A stretch of 64,000 bases of DNA, taken from Tetradesmus obliquus (lineage: Eukaryota > Chlorophyta > Chlorophyceae > Sphaeropleales > Scenedesmaceae). Positions 34,541 to 48,848 of the stretch are shown piece by piece (position 1 is the stretch's first letter; each line of letters opens with the position of its first letter). A model generated the notes under the pieces. It worked only from the letters and a program-made list of their open reading frames with translations. It did not search any database and had not been told where the DNA came from. The stretch spans positions 5,332,001-5,396,000 of the forward strand of contig CP126198.1 of assembly GCA_030272155.1 (NCBI GenBank), written 5' to 3'. Position numbers and translations under genes: made by a program.

Positions 34541-36711
34541 CAGGAGGATGTGAGCTCATTGAGATCTGATCAATGTGGCAGCAGCAGCAGAAGCAACCGC
34601 CGCAGCATGGTGGCAGGGGCGGGGTCAAGATGGCGTGGCAGCGGCAGCAGCAGCAGCAGCAGCAGCGGACTCCAAAGAGCAGGAATGATAGGCACACCAG
34701 GCAATGAGCCACATGCGCATAAAAGGCAGCACCTTTTACAGCAATATAGGAGCCACGGGGTGTGTTTAAAGCAGGAAGCAGACTCCCCTGAGACTCTCTG
34801 AGCATGCCCTGCAACCCCCCAGCACCCTGTCAGTACTGCACCCAACAATTCACATCAAACCTCGCCAAACCTTCCCAGCGCACCTGGTTAGTCATGGCCT
34901 GCAGGATGAAGCTCTGCTGCGCCTTGTTCAGCAAACAGTAAGACGTCAAAGTATGCAGGCAAGCATTTGACTCCATTCAAGATAAATCTGACTGCATAGC
35001 TCACCTGGTTGGTGATGGCCTGCAGGATGAAGCTCTGCTGCGCCTTGTTCATCTTGCCCAGCCGCCAAGCAGTTTGACGCAGGTGCTGCTCACAGACGTT
35101 CACGTCAAGCAAAAACACCGTGTTGAAGCAGGCAGTGCGTCCTCTTGTTCCCAGCAACAACAACGAAATGGCGCATGCCAAGATGTACAGGCAAACCTTT
35201 AAATGCCACTACATAGTTGCCAGCGCACCTGGTTGGTTATCGCCTGCAGGATGAAGCTCTGCTGCGCCTTGTTCATCTTGCCCAGCCGCAGTGCAGGCAG
35301 CGCCTCCAGCGGCAGGGCCCCAGTCAGGCCCTCAGGCCCAGACACTTGGCCGGGGCTGTTTAGCTGCCCAGCAGCAGCAGCAGCAGCAGCAGCAGCTGCG
35401 GGGGCCTTGGGTGGAGGGTAGGTGCTGCTGAACCTACTGAGCGCCTGCCTGAGCTGCTGCTGCTGCTGCTGCTGTTGGGGTGCGGTGCCTGGCCGTGCTG
35501 CTGCTGCTGCTGCTGCTATGAAGCTCTGCTGCTGCTGCAGCTGGTGGTGCGAAGGCAGTGCGGCAGGTCCGCTGCTGGCACTGCTGATCCGGGATGCTGA
35601 CTCGCTGTCTCTTCTGCTGAAAGATGTGTTTGAGCGCAAGTTGGCGGGGACCGATGAGCTGTCAGCATAGGGGCTGTGCATGTTACCACCGTCACTTCCA
35701 CAACTGTGCTGGCTGGGCTGCTGCTGCTGCCGCTGCTGCTGCTGTTCTGTTGGTGATGGCGGACCAGCCTGCTGCATATGCTGCTGCTGCTGCTGCACAC
35801 GCTGCTGTACCTGCAGCTCCTGCTGCTGAAGCTGTGCATCTACATAAGGAGTGGCTGACATCATCAGCAGCATCTGCAGCTGCTGTTGCTCAGATGCTGA
35901 CATGCGCCTAGCAGAGCTGAAGCTAGGACCCCTGGGCTGCCTAGGTCCAAGATGCTGCAGCTGCTGCTGCTGCTGCTGCTGCTGTGCTGCGTTTGTCCAG
36001 CTGAGCCGTCTGCTGCTGCTGCCAGCAGCAAACGGCGGCAGCGACTGCTGCTCATATGCGCTGCTTGCACCGCCTGCGTACAAGATGTGCTCGTGAGAGG
36101 CAGGTGCAGGGCCGAAACCCAGCAGCCGCTGCTGCTGCTGCTGCCAGGCACGCGGGCTGGCTGCTGCACCCGCTAGCTTAGAGCCGCCACTACTCAGTAT
36201 GCCATGCATTGTGCCAGTGCTGCTCCTGCGCCTGGCAGTGCCAGATAAGCCGCTGCCATCTACTGCTTCCGCTGCTGCTGGTGCTCCATGTGCTGCTGCT
36301 GCTGCTGCTTCAGCACCAGATGCATCAGTCATGCTGCGAGTGCTGCTCCTGATGTTTACAGATGGCGGGCTGCTAAACAAGCTCTGAATGCGTGCTGCTC
36401 TACTAGGCACCAGCGCTGAGCCGCCGCTGCGGTCTATGCTGGCAACACCAGCGGCACCTTTCAGGGAGCTTCTACGCATAAGGAAGCTCCTTGACCGGCT
36501 GCCAGTGCCTGCCGGCTGCTGCTGCTGCTGCTGCAGCAGGCTGCTGCTGGTGTGTGCGATGTCAGGTTCATAGTCGAACTCTGACAGGCCGCTCGTGCTG
36601 CTGGCATCGTCAAATCCTGCATACAGCTCCGCCGCCAGCGTCGCGCTGGGCTGCAGGTTCTGCTGCTGCGCATTGCTGCCTGCTGCTGCTGCTGCCAGCG
36701 TGCCAGGCGGG

Positions 36712-36746
<35 letters not shown>

Positions 36747-39700
36747 GCCTGCCGCTGCAAAAGGAGTGCTGTCAGCCCCGCTAGGCTGCCAGTGCTGCTG
36801 CTGCTGCTGCTGCTGCTGGTGATCTGGGCGTTCGTACAGCGTGGGTAATCCAGCGCCTGCAATGCTGCTGCGAGCGCTTCTAAACGGCGCAGACGCGCTG
36901 CCAGCAGCAGCAGCACTACTATCAGGCGAGCCAGCTGCATTGCTGCCATCTGCCTCCCCAGCTGCGCCACCAGTGACGCTGTCTGCTGCTGCTAGCTGCT
37001 GCATGTAAGCATCGCTGCTGCCGCGGCCGGCTGAAAGTGCCGTGCTGCTGCCAGATGATAAGGCAAGTGACAGCGTGGGAAGCCGACCAAAGCTCTGACC
37101 GCTTGGCAGCTTATCTGCGATGTTACCAGGTGATGCTGGCACGCCTGCTGCTGCCGCAAAGCTGCTGGCTGTTGGCTGCTGCTGCTGCTTCTGTGCGTTG
37201 GGCAGCAGGGCACATGACGCCTGTCTGCTGTCTGATGCCAGCCGGCTGACGAATGAGAAGCTGTCTAGTGCAAGCTTGCTGGTAGGGCCATGCGCGCTGG
37301 GCACTGCCGGCTGATCTGCAGCTACAGCTGCTGCAGATGTGCTGGCAGTAGCGCCAGATGCAGTTGCAGCAACATCAGATGGCTGCGGATCCTCACCAAC
37401 CAACGCTTGCTGCTGCTGCTGCTGTCCTGCAGCAGTTGCATTGCTGCTACTTATACCTGCGGCTGTTCCCTGCCCAGCTGCCTGCTCCTGCAAACCATCA
37501 GCAGTATCATCTGTGCCATCTGCGGCTGCAACAGCAGCAGCCGCTGCTGCTGCGATGCTGCCATGCTTGCTGGTGCCGCCGATGCTACTGTAGCCGCAGC
37601 TGCTGTGGAAGGAGGCTTGCGCCTGCATCGCGCGCATCTGCAGCGCAGCTTGCTGCAAGCAAAAGATACACACACGAGCAGCAGTGGCAGCGGCAGCGCT
37701 GTTCAGACGTACGTGCTTGTGGCAGGCACAGCATACGGCTGTGCAGGGACCATCATGGATGACTGACTGTCACATAAACTGCCGCATATGTGGCCAGGCC
37801 CTTCCAACAAACAGCTGCCCATGCTGTTACGCTAGCGAGTTTACCATGAAGCATCCTAGCGCATTGATCGCCGCAGCACTCCAGCCACAATGCACTGCCC
37901 ATGCCACGTGACAGCTGCCCGTGTTCCTCAAAGACTAAACTCACACAAGCATGACACAATCAAAGCGTCATCTACAAGAGTTGCACCGATTACCTTGTCA
38001 GCCGCGCCCCATGCGGCCATGCACTCCTCAACCAGCCCCCGCTCAGCCAGGATCTGCCCCGGTGCACCCTGTGCAAAAAATTCTCATTAGACTACTTTCA
38101 GCACCAGTTGACCCACCTTGTCAGCAGCGCCCCATGCCGCCATGCACTCCTCGACCAGCCCCCGCTCAGCCAGGATCTGCCCCGGTGCAGAGGCAGCCAG
38201 GAAGCGCGCCGCGCGGTTGACCGGAGGCCCAAAGTAGTCGGCGCGGCCGGTGGCGCGGTGCGGAATGATGCGCGTGATGCTTCCCTGCACATGAGCAAGC
38301 GATAACATGTGTTAACAGCAGTGACCGGCGGCCCAAAGTAATCAGCGCGGCCGGTGGCGCGGTGCGGAATGATGCGCGTGATGCTGCCCTGCGGGACAAA
38401 TGACACCATGTGTTGTGTTGGTCAACAGGGCGCCCTAAGTAATTGGCATGGCCAGTGGCCCTGTGCGGGATGATGCGCGTGATGCTGCCCTGCAGATGCG
38501 TGTGACAATATGTGTCAAAGAGATGTGTTAGCATCTTGATTGAGGCCCAAAGTAGTCGGCGCGCCCGGTGGCGCGGTGCAGGATGATGCGCGTGACGCTG
38601 CCCTGCGGGACAAATGACAGGATGTGTAAACAGCGGGTTCAGCGGCCTATGCTAACGATCAGGGCATGTGCTAACATCAGCGATCAAGGGCCCAAAGTAG
38701 TCGGTGCGCCCGGTAGCCCTGTGAGGAATGATGCGCGTGATGCTGCCCTGCACAGGAGCAAGCGACAACGTATGTTAACAGCAGTGACCGGCGGCCCTAG
38801 GTAGTCGGCGCGGCCGGTGGCCCTGTGCGAAATGATGCCCGTGATGCTGCTCTGCGCACAGGCAAATGACAACATATGTTATCATGATCAACAGGCAGCC
38901 CAAAGTAGTCCGCGCGCCCGCTGGCCGTGTGCGGGATGTTGCGCGTGATGCATCCCTGTAGATCGACAAACAAGTGTAAGCAATGGCAAAATGTTTGCTG
39001 TGTACGCGTTACTTAAGCATAGGGATGTGCCAGCAGACCGACTGACTCAGCGGAGCAGGCCATCACAGAAGCACAGTAGACTCACCAAATAGGCAATTCC
39101 ACAACTTTGTCTATGCGCACCTTGAAGATGCTGAAGCTAGCGCAGATGCCTCCGAACAGCACTTGCGTGCATGCAAGGTATCAAGGCATGCTGCAAAGCA
39201 GGATCATCATCAGGAAGCTGAGTCCTGCAACTGCGTACCTTGTAGATGCCAGAACATGCGCGGATGCCTCTGAACAGCAGCACTGAGATGTGATCACCTG
39301 TGCTAACAAAACCCATCAACAGCAAGTCAGGCCATCAACGCTATCGCTGTTGCTGCTTACCTTGTAGATCCCCACGCGTGCGCGGATGCCTCGGAACAGC
39401 AGCTCCCCGTGCTCCCCGTACACCTCCCTGCCTGCTGCTGACGCCAGCACCTCGGGCGCCCAGTGCACGCACATCAGCACCATGTGCAGCAGGCAGCCCC
39501 ACTCCAGCGCGTCACCTGCGCAGCACACATCACGCACATACTGCATCAGCACCATGTGCAGCAGGCAGCACATCAGCACCATGTGCAGCAGGCAGCCCCA
39601 CTCGAGCGCGTCACCTGCGCAGCACACATACACCACAGCAGGCAGTGCATCGGTGTCACCGAGAACCTTGGGAACATCAGCACCTCAGGTGCGCTGTGCA

Positions 39701-40904
39701 CACACATCAGCACCATGTGCAGCAGGCAGCCCCACTCCAGCGCGTCACCTGCACAGCATGTAATAATTCACTTCAACACGTATGGCATGCAGGTGCCTGT
39801 TGTGTATCATGTGCAACCAACAAAGCCACAAGCGCATCCGCGACCAGAGCACGTAAGAGCACCAGCAGGCGCCAAACCATCGCTGCAGCTTAACCGTATC
39901 TCCAAACCCGGGCATGATGCTGTCCTCTTGGCCCGGTGGGCCCTGAACCTACGCCCCTAGATCTGAACTGACACCGTTGCAGTACACATGCCATGGTAAT
40001 CATTATGATGGCTCACCCGTGTCTTTGAAACCGAGCATGAAGATGCCGTCCTTCTCTAGGCACTCGTAGCCCCTTGATCCTACATACCTAATCCTAAACA
40101 TCCAGGCTCAGATACCATTTTCAAATCTCACCCGTGTCACCAAACGCGAGCATGAAGATGCCATCCTTCTCCTGACCCTGTAGGCCGCTGTACCGGTACC
40201 TCAGGTCTTCACTCAACATGTTCATGTACCAATGCTACAAAAACAATATTTGTGTCTCACCAGTGTTGCCAAAGGCAAGCATGAAGATGCCGCCCTTTTC
40301 TTGGCACTCGTAGCCCCATTGATCCTACATGCTAACCCTAAACATCCAGGCTCAGTTCATGTTTCACCTGTGTCGCCAAATGCGAGCATGAAGATGCCGT
40401 CCTTCTCCTGACATTCGTAGCCCCTGCAGGCGCTCAGGCTAGTGCGCACAGCCGAGCAGAACATCTCGCGCGCCTGCTTGGCAGCGCGGCCACAGCTGGC
40501 TTCAAGCGCCCGCATGCCCTCGGGCGCGCAGAACGCGACAGTGACCTGCGGCCGCACATGCCAGGGTGCAAGGTGTTAGTGGCCGGAGAAAAAATACAGG
40601 ACATGATAGGAGTCGAGCGCGGCTGGTTTCAAGCGCACGCATGCCTTTGGGGGCGCAGAACGCAACTGTCACCTGCGGTCGGATCACATGCCAGGATGCA
40701 AGCTTCAATGGCTGCAAAGAGCAGGTCAGATAACAGCAATGGACTGCTTGCACGGCACAGCCCGCACTGGTGCAGCTGCAAGAGCAGTTGCGCTACGGCT
40801 GCCAGCAGATAGCAGCAACAGCAGCACAAAAGCACTGTCATTGCACTGCCATGACAACGCCCGCCCGCCCGCCCGCCCGCCCGCGCGCACGCCCGCCCGC
40901 CCGC

Positions 40905-40961
<57 letters not shown>

Positions 40962-43900
40962 CGTACCACTGGCAGCGGCTGCTAGCAGGACAACAGAGAC
41001 AGCAGCAAAGTTTCCTTGCCATTGCAATGTAAACACAAACACGCACCACTGGCAGGATCTCCCGCTTGAAGACCAGGCCGTCTGGCAGCAGCGCGTCGGC
41101 AGCAGAGGGAGCTTGGAAGTAGGAGGGATAGATCTGCACGCAATGACAAGCAGCAGCAGCAGTGGCACCGCATGAGGTTTCAAGAAGAGAGAGGTGAAAT
41201 GCCACCAGCGGTGGCAATCAATCTGCAAGACAGATTATCAACTGATAAAAAGGACGGGTGGATCTGCATGCCAGGCACCAGGAGAAGCGGCATTACGGGC
41301 AGTTGCATGAGAAGCTCCTTGCAATCCAGCGCGGAAAGCACACACGCTATGTTCCTCACGCGCACATCTTCACTTGCATGCCTTCACGCCCACACCTTCA
41401 CGCACACATCCACCGATTCTGCCCCAGCTGGCATAGACGGACGCGCACACACATGAACATACACACCCCATCAGCCTCATCAGGATGGCAATAGAAGCAC
41501 ACGCAAGCGCGCGGACACAAAAACACGCACACGCACACGCACACGCACACGCACGCGCACGCACACGCGTGCGCACACGCACACGCACACGCACGCACAC
41601 GCGTGCGCACACGCACACGCACACGCACACGCGCACGCGCGCGCGCGCGCGCACGCGCACGCACACGCGCACGCGCACGCACACACACACGCAAACGCAG
41701 ACCCATGCGCACGCGCACGCACGCGCACGCACGCACACGCGCACGCATGCTGCATGTGTGCACACACACGCGCAAACGCAGACCCATGCGCACGCGCACG
41801 CACGCACACGCGCACACATGCAGACGCACGCATGCTGACACAACGCATGGGGAGACACAAATGCAGACGCAATGCGCGCAGACGCAGCGCGCGCGGACGC
41901 ACAAATGCAGAAGCAGCGCATGCAGACGCACGCGCGCAGACGCACGCATGCAAACGCAGCGCGCACCAACACACCTCGCGCAGACGCACACGATCAGGTG
42001 CACGTGCACACAGACACATGCACACAAACACGTACGCAGACGCATGCGCGTAGATGCACGCATGCAGACGCAACCCGCACAGACGCATGTGCGCACACGC
42101 AACGCAAGGACACACACGAACACAGATGCAATGAGCACAGACGCATGCGCGCAGACGCTACGCGCAGATGCCACGCACGCAGACGCAATGTACACGGATG
42201 CGGGCGCGCAGACGCACACGCACGCAAACGTCAACGCATACATACACAGAAGCTTGCATGCACACAGACGCCAGCGCGCCAAAGGACGCGCCCAGATGCA
42301 CGCACACGGACATGCACATGCCCGCAGACGTAAGCACACACAGACGCAGACGCACGCAGACGAGCACATGGGCGTACGGGTAATCCTGCCGACACAATCA
42401 TGCGCGCACTGGCATGACCGAGGTGACGCTAGTATGCATGCTCAACTCCGCACAGCGCGATTGTGCACACAGGCAAACTATTATGACACTCTGAAGACCA
42501 TGCGTTTGCACGTTTAGTTGATGCTACCATGCATGCACACACGCTTGCGCACCCAGCATCCTCGCGTGCGTGCGTGCGTGCGCACATGCACATTATCGTA
42601 TAATGCGCTCAAACAATCACAAAAGCGTTCAGGCGCGCACGCGCGCACACCTCACGACACGTGCGCACGCACAGGCGACATATGCACTCCCCAGCCACGC
42701 CACAACCTCTTCACGCGCACCACAAACCACCATGCAAACGCATCAGCCAGCCTCACCTGCCGCTGTGTCGCCAGCGCTGGAAAGTGTGCAGCCCTGGGCG
42801 CCAGCCGCCGCGTCACGATCTGCGTCAGCCGCACCCCTTGCAGCGCTATTGCGGGGCTTCCCAGCACTGCTGAGCTGCCAAGCCCATCCATCCAGTGACT
42901 GCCCAGGTCTATGACCATGGGGATGTGCTCATTATCCTGGATTGCTGCTGCTGCGGCTGCTGCTGGGCTGGCACCACTTTTCAGCAGGGTGGCCACTGCC
43001 AGGGTGCTGGTGTCCCTGATGAAACAAGGGGGCACGCAGCAGACGAATGTGATTAAATGTTATACATGCTGTGTGTCCAGTTGGCTGGGCTTCCAAACAT
43101 CAGACACACAGCATTGTTGAACAGCTGCTTGCTCTGCATGATGCCGGAGTAGCTGGTGTCTTGCAGGCTGTGACTGCTGCTGAGCATAATGGCCGTGGCA
43201 AGCACTCCTGCTTGGTTCCACTGCTGCTGCAACAGCTTCACAGTGATAGAGCACTAAGCACAGCAATGAGCCACCGGTTCTGCAATGTGTGTGGCACTAC
43301 TTTTAAGTTATGGACGCACTTTGGTTTTGTGCCACCTGGTGCAGCAGCAGCAGCTTCCAGGTCCTGCAGCTCCACTGAGCTTGTGCCGGCAAGCCTGTTG
43401 CCCGACCCTGTGCTGGACGAGAATAGCCGCGCTGCAAACGGCAGCGCACCTGCAAGTGATGATGCATGCGGACATTGCAGCAGGAGGGTGTGGGCAGCGC
43501 GCACGCGGGCCATGGGCAACGTTGGCGAGAAATGCGCAGTGCCCGGTGCGTGCAGGTCCATTAAAACATGCTCACGTGCAGCGCCTCCACAGAATCTACA
43601 CCATCCCACAACAGCATCACAAATGTGCTGGCCAACGCGCGCCAACCATTGGTTTGGGTAGTTGCGCACAGCCTTGGCTGAAGGATGTGCTTCACTCCTC
43701 AGATCCAACAATAAAACCATGTTTGCCTAGCTAACAACTGCCCAAAGGTATTGGCCACTCACTTGATGTTGATATGGCATCCACAGACCTCCTGCGGGTC
43801 TGCGAGGCAGGCCACAGCCAGTGCAGCCAGCCGCCGCCAGCTGCTGCTGCTGCCTCATCTGCATGATGCGCGTCACCAGCAGCACCATGCGGGCTGGCTG

Positions 43901-46900
43901 CAGAGCCTGCTGCTGCTGCTGCTGCTGTGCTGCCTGGTAGCTCAGTTTGGTGGCTGCCGTGCTTGTGCCGTTGCGTGCTATGCTGCTGGTGCTGCAGCCG
44001 GTGGCTATGCTGCTGCTGCTGCTGCTGCCCGAGCAGGTGGGCGCCGTTTGCGAAAGGGCCGTCCCTGCTGCTGCCTGAGGTTGCGCTGCCAGAGCTGCCT
44101 GCCGCCTGGCCTGCAGGAGCAAACAGAGGCGGAGGCAAGAGAAGATTGGTTATGTGCGGCTGCTTTTGTGGCATATGTTTCACGCTGCCAGAGCTGCACG
44201 CTGCCTGGCCTGCAAAACGAAGGAAGCCACAGCGGCAGCGGCAAAGAGAAGGTTGCCGTGGGCAGCTGCATTACAGCATGTTGATCAAGCTGCGGGATGT
44301 GATTTAGTCAGTCACACAGGTCCCTGCAATTGTGACGACTGGAGCATTTTGCAACATGTGTGGCAGACGAGCGGTGCTCTATTCAATCAGGCAGCTGGGG
44401 TTTGCGCAAACGAAGCCGCAAGCAGAGCAGTCAGCTCACCAGGCAGCAACCTGCCATCATCTAGCTGCTGCTGCTTGCTGCTGCCTAGCACAGCAACGCC
44501 TGCTGCGCCTGCCGCCTCGCCTTCAGTGAGCATAAGGCGCACCCCCAGCTCTGCCAGGCGCGAGGCGATGCTGCTGAAGCTGTGGGGGCCTAGCAACACC
44601 TGCATCAGCAGCAGCAGCAGCAAGCACCAGCAAGCACCAGCAGAGGTTGGACTACAGCCAACAGCAGCGGTTACAGCGCTTGTGTGTATGTCAGTCGTGA
44701 GGCGATGCTGCTGAAGCTGTGCGGCCCTAGCAGCACCTGCAGCAGCAGCAGCAGCGAACACCAGCAGTTGAAACACAGTCTACTACAGCGGTAACAGCAT
44801 TAGTGTGTATGCCACGCGTGAGCTAAGCTGCTGAGCTGTGGATATGCACCTGGGCGACTCAACATATGTTTGCAACTTGCGATTCTTCAGCTGTGTGTGC
44901 ATGCTGGTTGTCGCAGCTGCGGCAGGCTCACTGCTCACCTATCCGCCGGCTGGCAAATCGCTGAGTGCAGCCACCATGTCTGTGACTGGCCCGGCATACA
45001 CCATGTGGCTGCAACACACGCCTTGCACTTGCCACTTGCCTGACAGCCGTCCTCAATATCTGCAGCTGATGCGCGGCGGCAGCGCATTGCAGTGTGTGCA
45101 TGCCAAACATGCAGCTGTGCGCAGGCTCACCTGTCCGCCAGCTGGCAGGTCGCTGAGTGCAGCCACCATGTCTGTGACTGGCCCAGCATACATGAGCGTG
45201 TTGGTGAGCTCGTGCGCGTACACCATGGAGGGAATGCCTGCAAGCGTGGTACAGAGCAGCAAAGCGCAGCACAGCACAGCACAGCACAGCACAGCACAGC
45301 ACAGCACAGCACAGCACAGCACAGCACAGCACAGCACAGCATACACCAGCGTGTTGGTGAGCTCATGCGCATACAACATAGAAGGTATGCCTGCAAGCGC
45401 GATGCAGCACAGCAGAGCACAGCACATCACGTAACAGCGCAGCACAACACAGAACAGCAAACATGAGCGTGTTGGTGAGGTCATGCGCATGCACCGAGGA
45501 AGGAATGCACGCAACCAGCCTTAACACACATCACAGCACGCCACATATCTGGCAAGAGATGTAGCAGCTTCAGCCAAGCGGTACAGTGCTGGCAGTACCG
45601 CACATGCTGCTGACCAAGGAGCTGCCCTAAATGCAGCCGTACATGCAATGATGCAGCAGGCCGGCACACTGCACCCTCCCACCTGTGCTGACGGCCACGC
45701 GCACGCGCAGCCCCCTGAACAGCAGCTGCCCCGGCCTGCTGCTGTCTGCCGTTCTGCCTCACATGCTGCTGCCTTTTTGACCTGCGCTGTTTGCGGCCTT
45801 TCAAACCACAACAGAACGAGGTGACGGAGTGTAGGTCCTGACGCCGCCTAGAACCGTCCGAGTAACAAGGACATCAAACCATTGCCTGAAACTAAAAAGC
45901 TTCCGCACAAGTCATCCAGCTGAAGCACCCTCTCACCTGTGCTGACAGCCACGCGCACCCTCAGGCCCCTGAACAGCAGCTGCCCCGGGCGGCTGCTGTC
46001 AGCCGCGCTGCTGTACACGACACCAGCCTTCTCGTGGCTCAGCAGTGCCTGCGGCCAGTCTGCCTCCAGCATGGCCTGCTGCATAGCCAGGCTCCAGCAG
46101 ACAGCATCGAAGGCGTCATGAAAGGCAATGGTGAAGCTGTCGCCCTCTGTTGTCACCTCATAGCCACAGTACCTGCGGTTAAGAAAACACGCTTTGATGT
46201 TCAGGGTTAGGCTAGGGGATGAGGGATATGAGGATCATGAAGGGATAGCGAAGCTGTCGCCCTATGTCGTCACCTCGCAGCCACAGTACCTGAATGAGGA
46301 AAAGTGAGGAGCTTCCAGGTTTCAGGTTTGGGGTTTGTGAAGCATTTAAACATCACAGCAGGCAAGTGTGAAGCTGTCACGTTGTGGCCGCAATACCTGC
46401 AAGCGCAGAAGTGAGGGGCATTCAGGTGCAGGTTGAGAATCTGCGGCATCTTGGCATCATGTAAGCCAGTGGTGATGCTGTCAGCCGCGTTGATCGCTGG
46501 TAGCTGCAGTGCCCGTCACAGCGTGCGCATAATGAGTTGGGTGCTGCCGCTCACCTTCCAATCAAGCTGCGCATGACGCTGTCATGCACCTCCTGCGCCA
46601 GCGTCATCCCTAAGCACTTCAACCCGTCATAGCACTGCTGCTGCTGCCACCGCTGCTGCCGCTCACCTTCCAATCAAGCTGCGCATGACGCTGTCGTGCA
46701 CCTCCTGCACCAGCGTCACACTGCCAGTCAGGCTGTGCATGACACTGCTGCTGCTGCTGCTGCTGTTGCTACTGTTGCTGCTGCTGCCGCTGCTGTTGCT
46801 CACCTTCCAATCAAGCTGCGCATGACGCTGTCGTGCACTTCTTGCGCCAGCGTCATCACCGCGTAGTCCCACTCCCATAGCTCCGTAGAGCCCTCCACGT

Positions 46901-48380
46901 CAGTCACCACCAGTGTCACCTCACGCAGCACCCTGCAAGACAGAAACACAAGCTAGGAGATGAACCATGCTCCAATTGTAAACAAGCAAGTGTACGTGTT
47001 TGGGAATCAAATGGAACAAGAAAACACAGCTGAACGTGCGCGCCATGCCACACAATTGTTGCCCCGCAACACACACGCGTGCCTGGCGCGGATTGGAGAC
47101 AGCAAATGTCAGTAACAGGCCGTTATTCCTAGCAGCGCACCTGTCATTGCCGTCGCTGATTATGCCCGGTGCATTGCGGCGCTTCCAGGCCTCTGTCAGG
47201 TGGACGGCGTCGTGGCACAATAACCAACAATAAAGCATGACAAACGTTCTGACACCACCACCACCGCCCATGCAGTTATCGAACCACCATGCAGAGCAGC
47301 AAACTCTGACACCAGCATCAGTCAAGCGCGCACATCCTGTCTGCCGCACCAAGCATTGGGAACACTGCGTCAAAAAAGAAGTCATCGATCAGCAAACACA
47401 CCTGTCATTGCCGTCGCTGATTATGCCCGGCACGTCGCGGCGCTTCCAGGCTTCTGTCAGGTGGATGGCGTCATGGCAACATAACCAACAATCAAGCATC
47501 ATCAACAGTCCACTACCTACCATGCAGTGCAGCAACCTTTCAAACAGCAGCAGTCAAGCACGCACGTCCTGAAAACTGCGTCAAAAATGAAGTTATCAAT
47601 CAACAAACACACCTGTTATTGCCGTCGCTGATGATGCCTGGCGCGTTGCGGCGCTTCCAGGCCTCTGTCAGGTGAATGGCGTCATGGTTGATTTATGCAA
47701 ATAACACTAGTGTAAAATCCCATCTCAGCAAACGCAGATCAACTACCCACCATCGGTGTACGCCCTGCCCTGCTTCACCAAGCCATCAAACACTACCGCT
47801 CAGGGTCTGTTTACAAAGCGTCACCCGCAGCGGCGCACCTGTCATTGCCGTCGCTGATTATGCCCGGTGCGTTGCGGCGCTTCCAGGCTTCCGTCAGATG
47901 GATGGCGTCATGGCTACGCTTGAGGTAGCGCAGGTAGCGCATCAGCGCCACGCTCAGCAGCACCAGGCCAACCGACACTGCCAGGGACGGCACCAGGATC
48001 ACAATGACCAGCACCTGTTTCAACAGCGCAGACGGTGCAGTGTGCCTCAACTAATCAGGTGAGCAGCAACAGCAGCAGCAGCAGCAGCAGCTAAACACTC
48101 AGCAACACCAGGCCCACAGATACAGCTAGATAAGGGACGAGGATCACAATGACCAGCACCTGCGGCAGCACAAGTGGTGGGGTGCGTGTGGCTGTCACAA
48201 ACATGCTTGAGGTAGCGCAGGTAGCGCATCAGCGCCACACTCAGCAGCACCAAGCCCTCCGACACAGCTAGAGAAGGCACCAGAATAACAATCACCAGCA
48301 CCTGCAGCAGCGCAGATGGTGCAGCGTGTCATGCAGCGTGTCACAAATGACCAGGTGTGCAGCAGCAGCATCAGCATCAG

Positions 48381-48459
<79 letters not shown>

Positions 48460-48796
48460 AGCGCCACACGTAGCAGCACCAGGCCCGCTGACACTGCCAG
48501 AGACGGCACCAAATTCACAATCACCAGCATCTGCTTCAACATCACATATACTACGATGTTGTCACATACAGTGGACTTTTTTGTTTGACTGTGAGAGGGT
48601 GGCGTACAGCCACCCAGTATGGCAGCTGATCCATTGTGAACATGCTGCAGCAATCATTGCTCGAATGCTGCTGCTGCTGCTGCCGCACTCACCGCCTGCG
48701 ACAGGCTGCCATTGTCAGTTTCGCCCAGCATGCCTGGCTGGCCAGGCACGGACAGCAGGCAGTCGGTGCGGTCATAGTACAGGTCGCTGATGATGA

Positions 48797-48848
<52 letters not shown>

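Noticed and set aside
38214-38958. Regularly spaced direct repeats resembling a CRISPR array
   Set aside because: Units are diverged, contain coding exon text with acceptors, and lie in a spliced eukaryotic gene.
41370-42517. Long open frames of Arg/Thr/His or Cys/Val text on both strands
   Set aside because: They arise from stop-poor CACG-type satellite DNA and have no protein family character.
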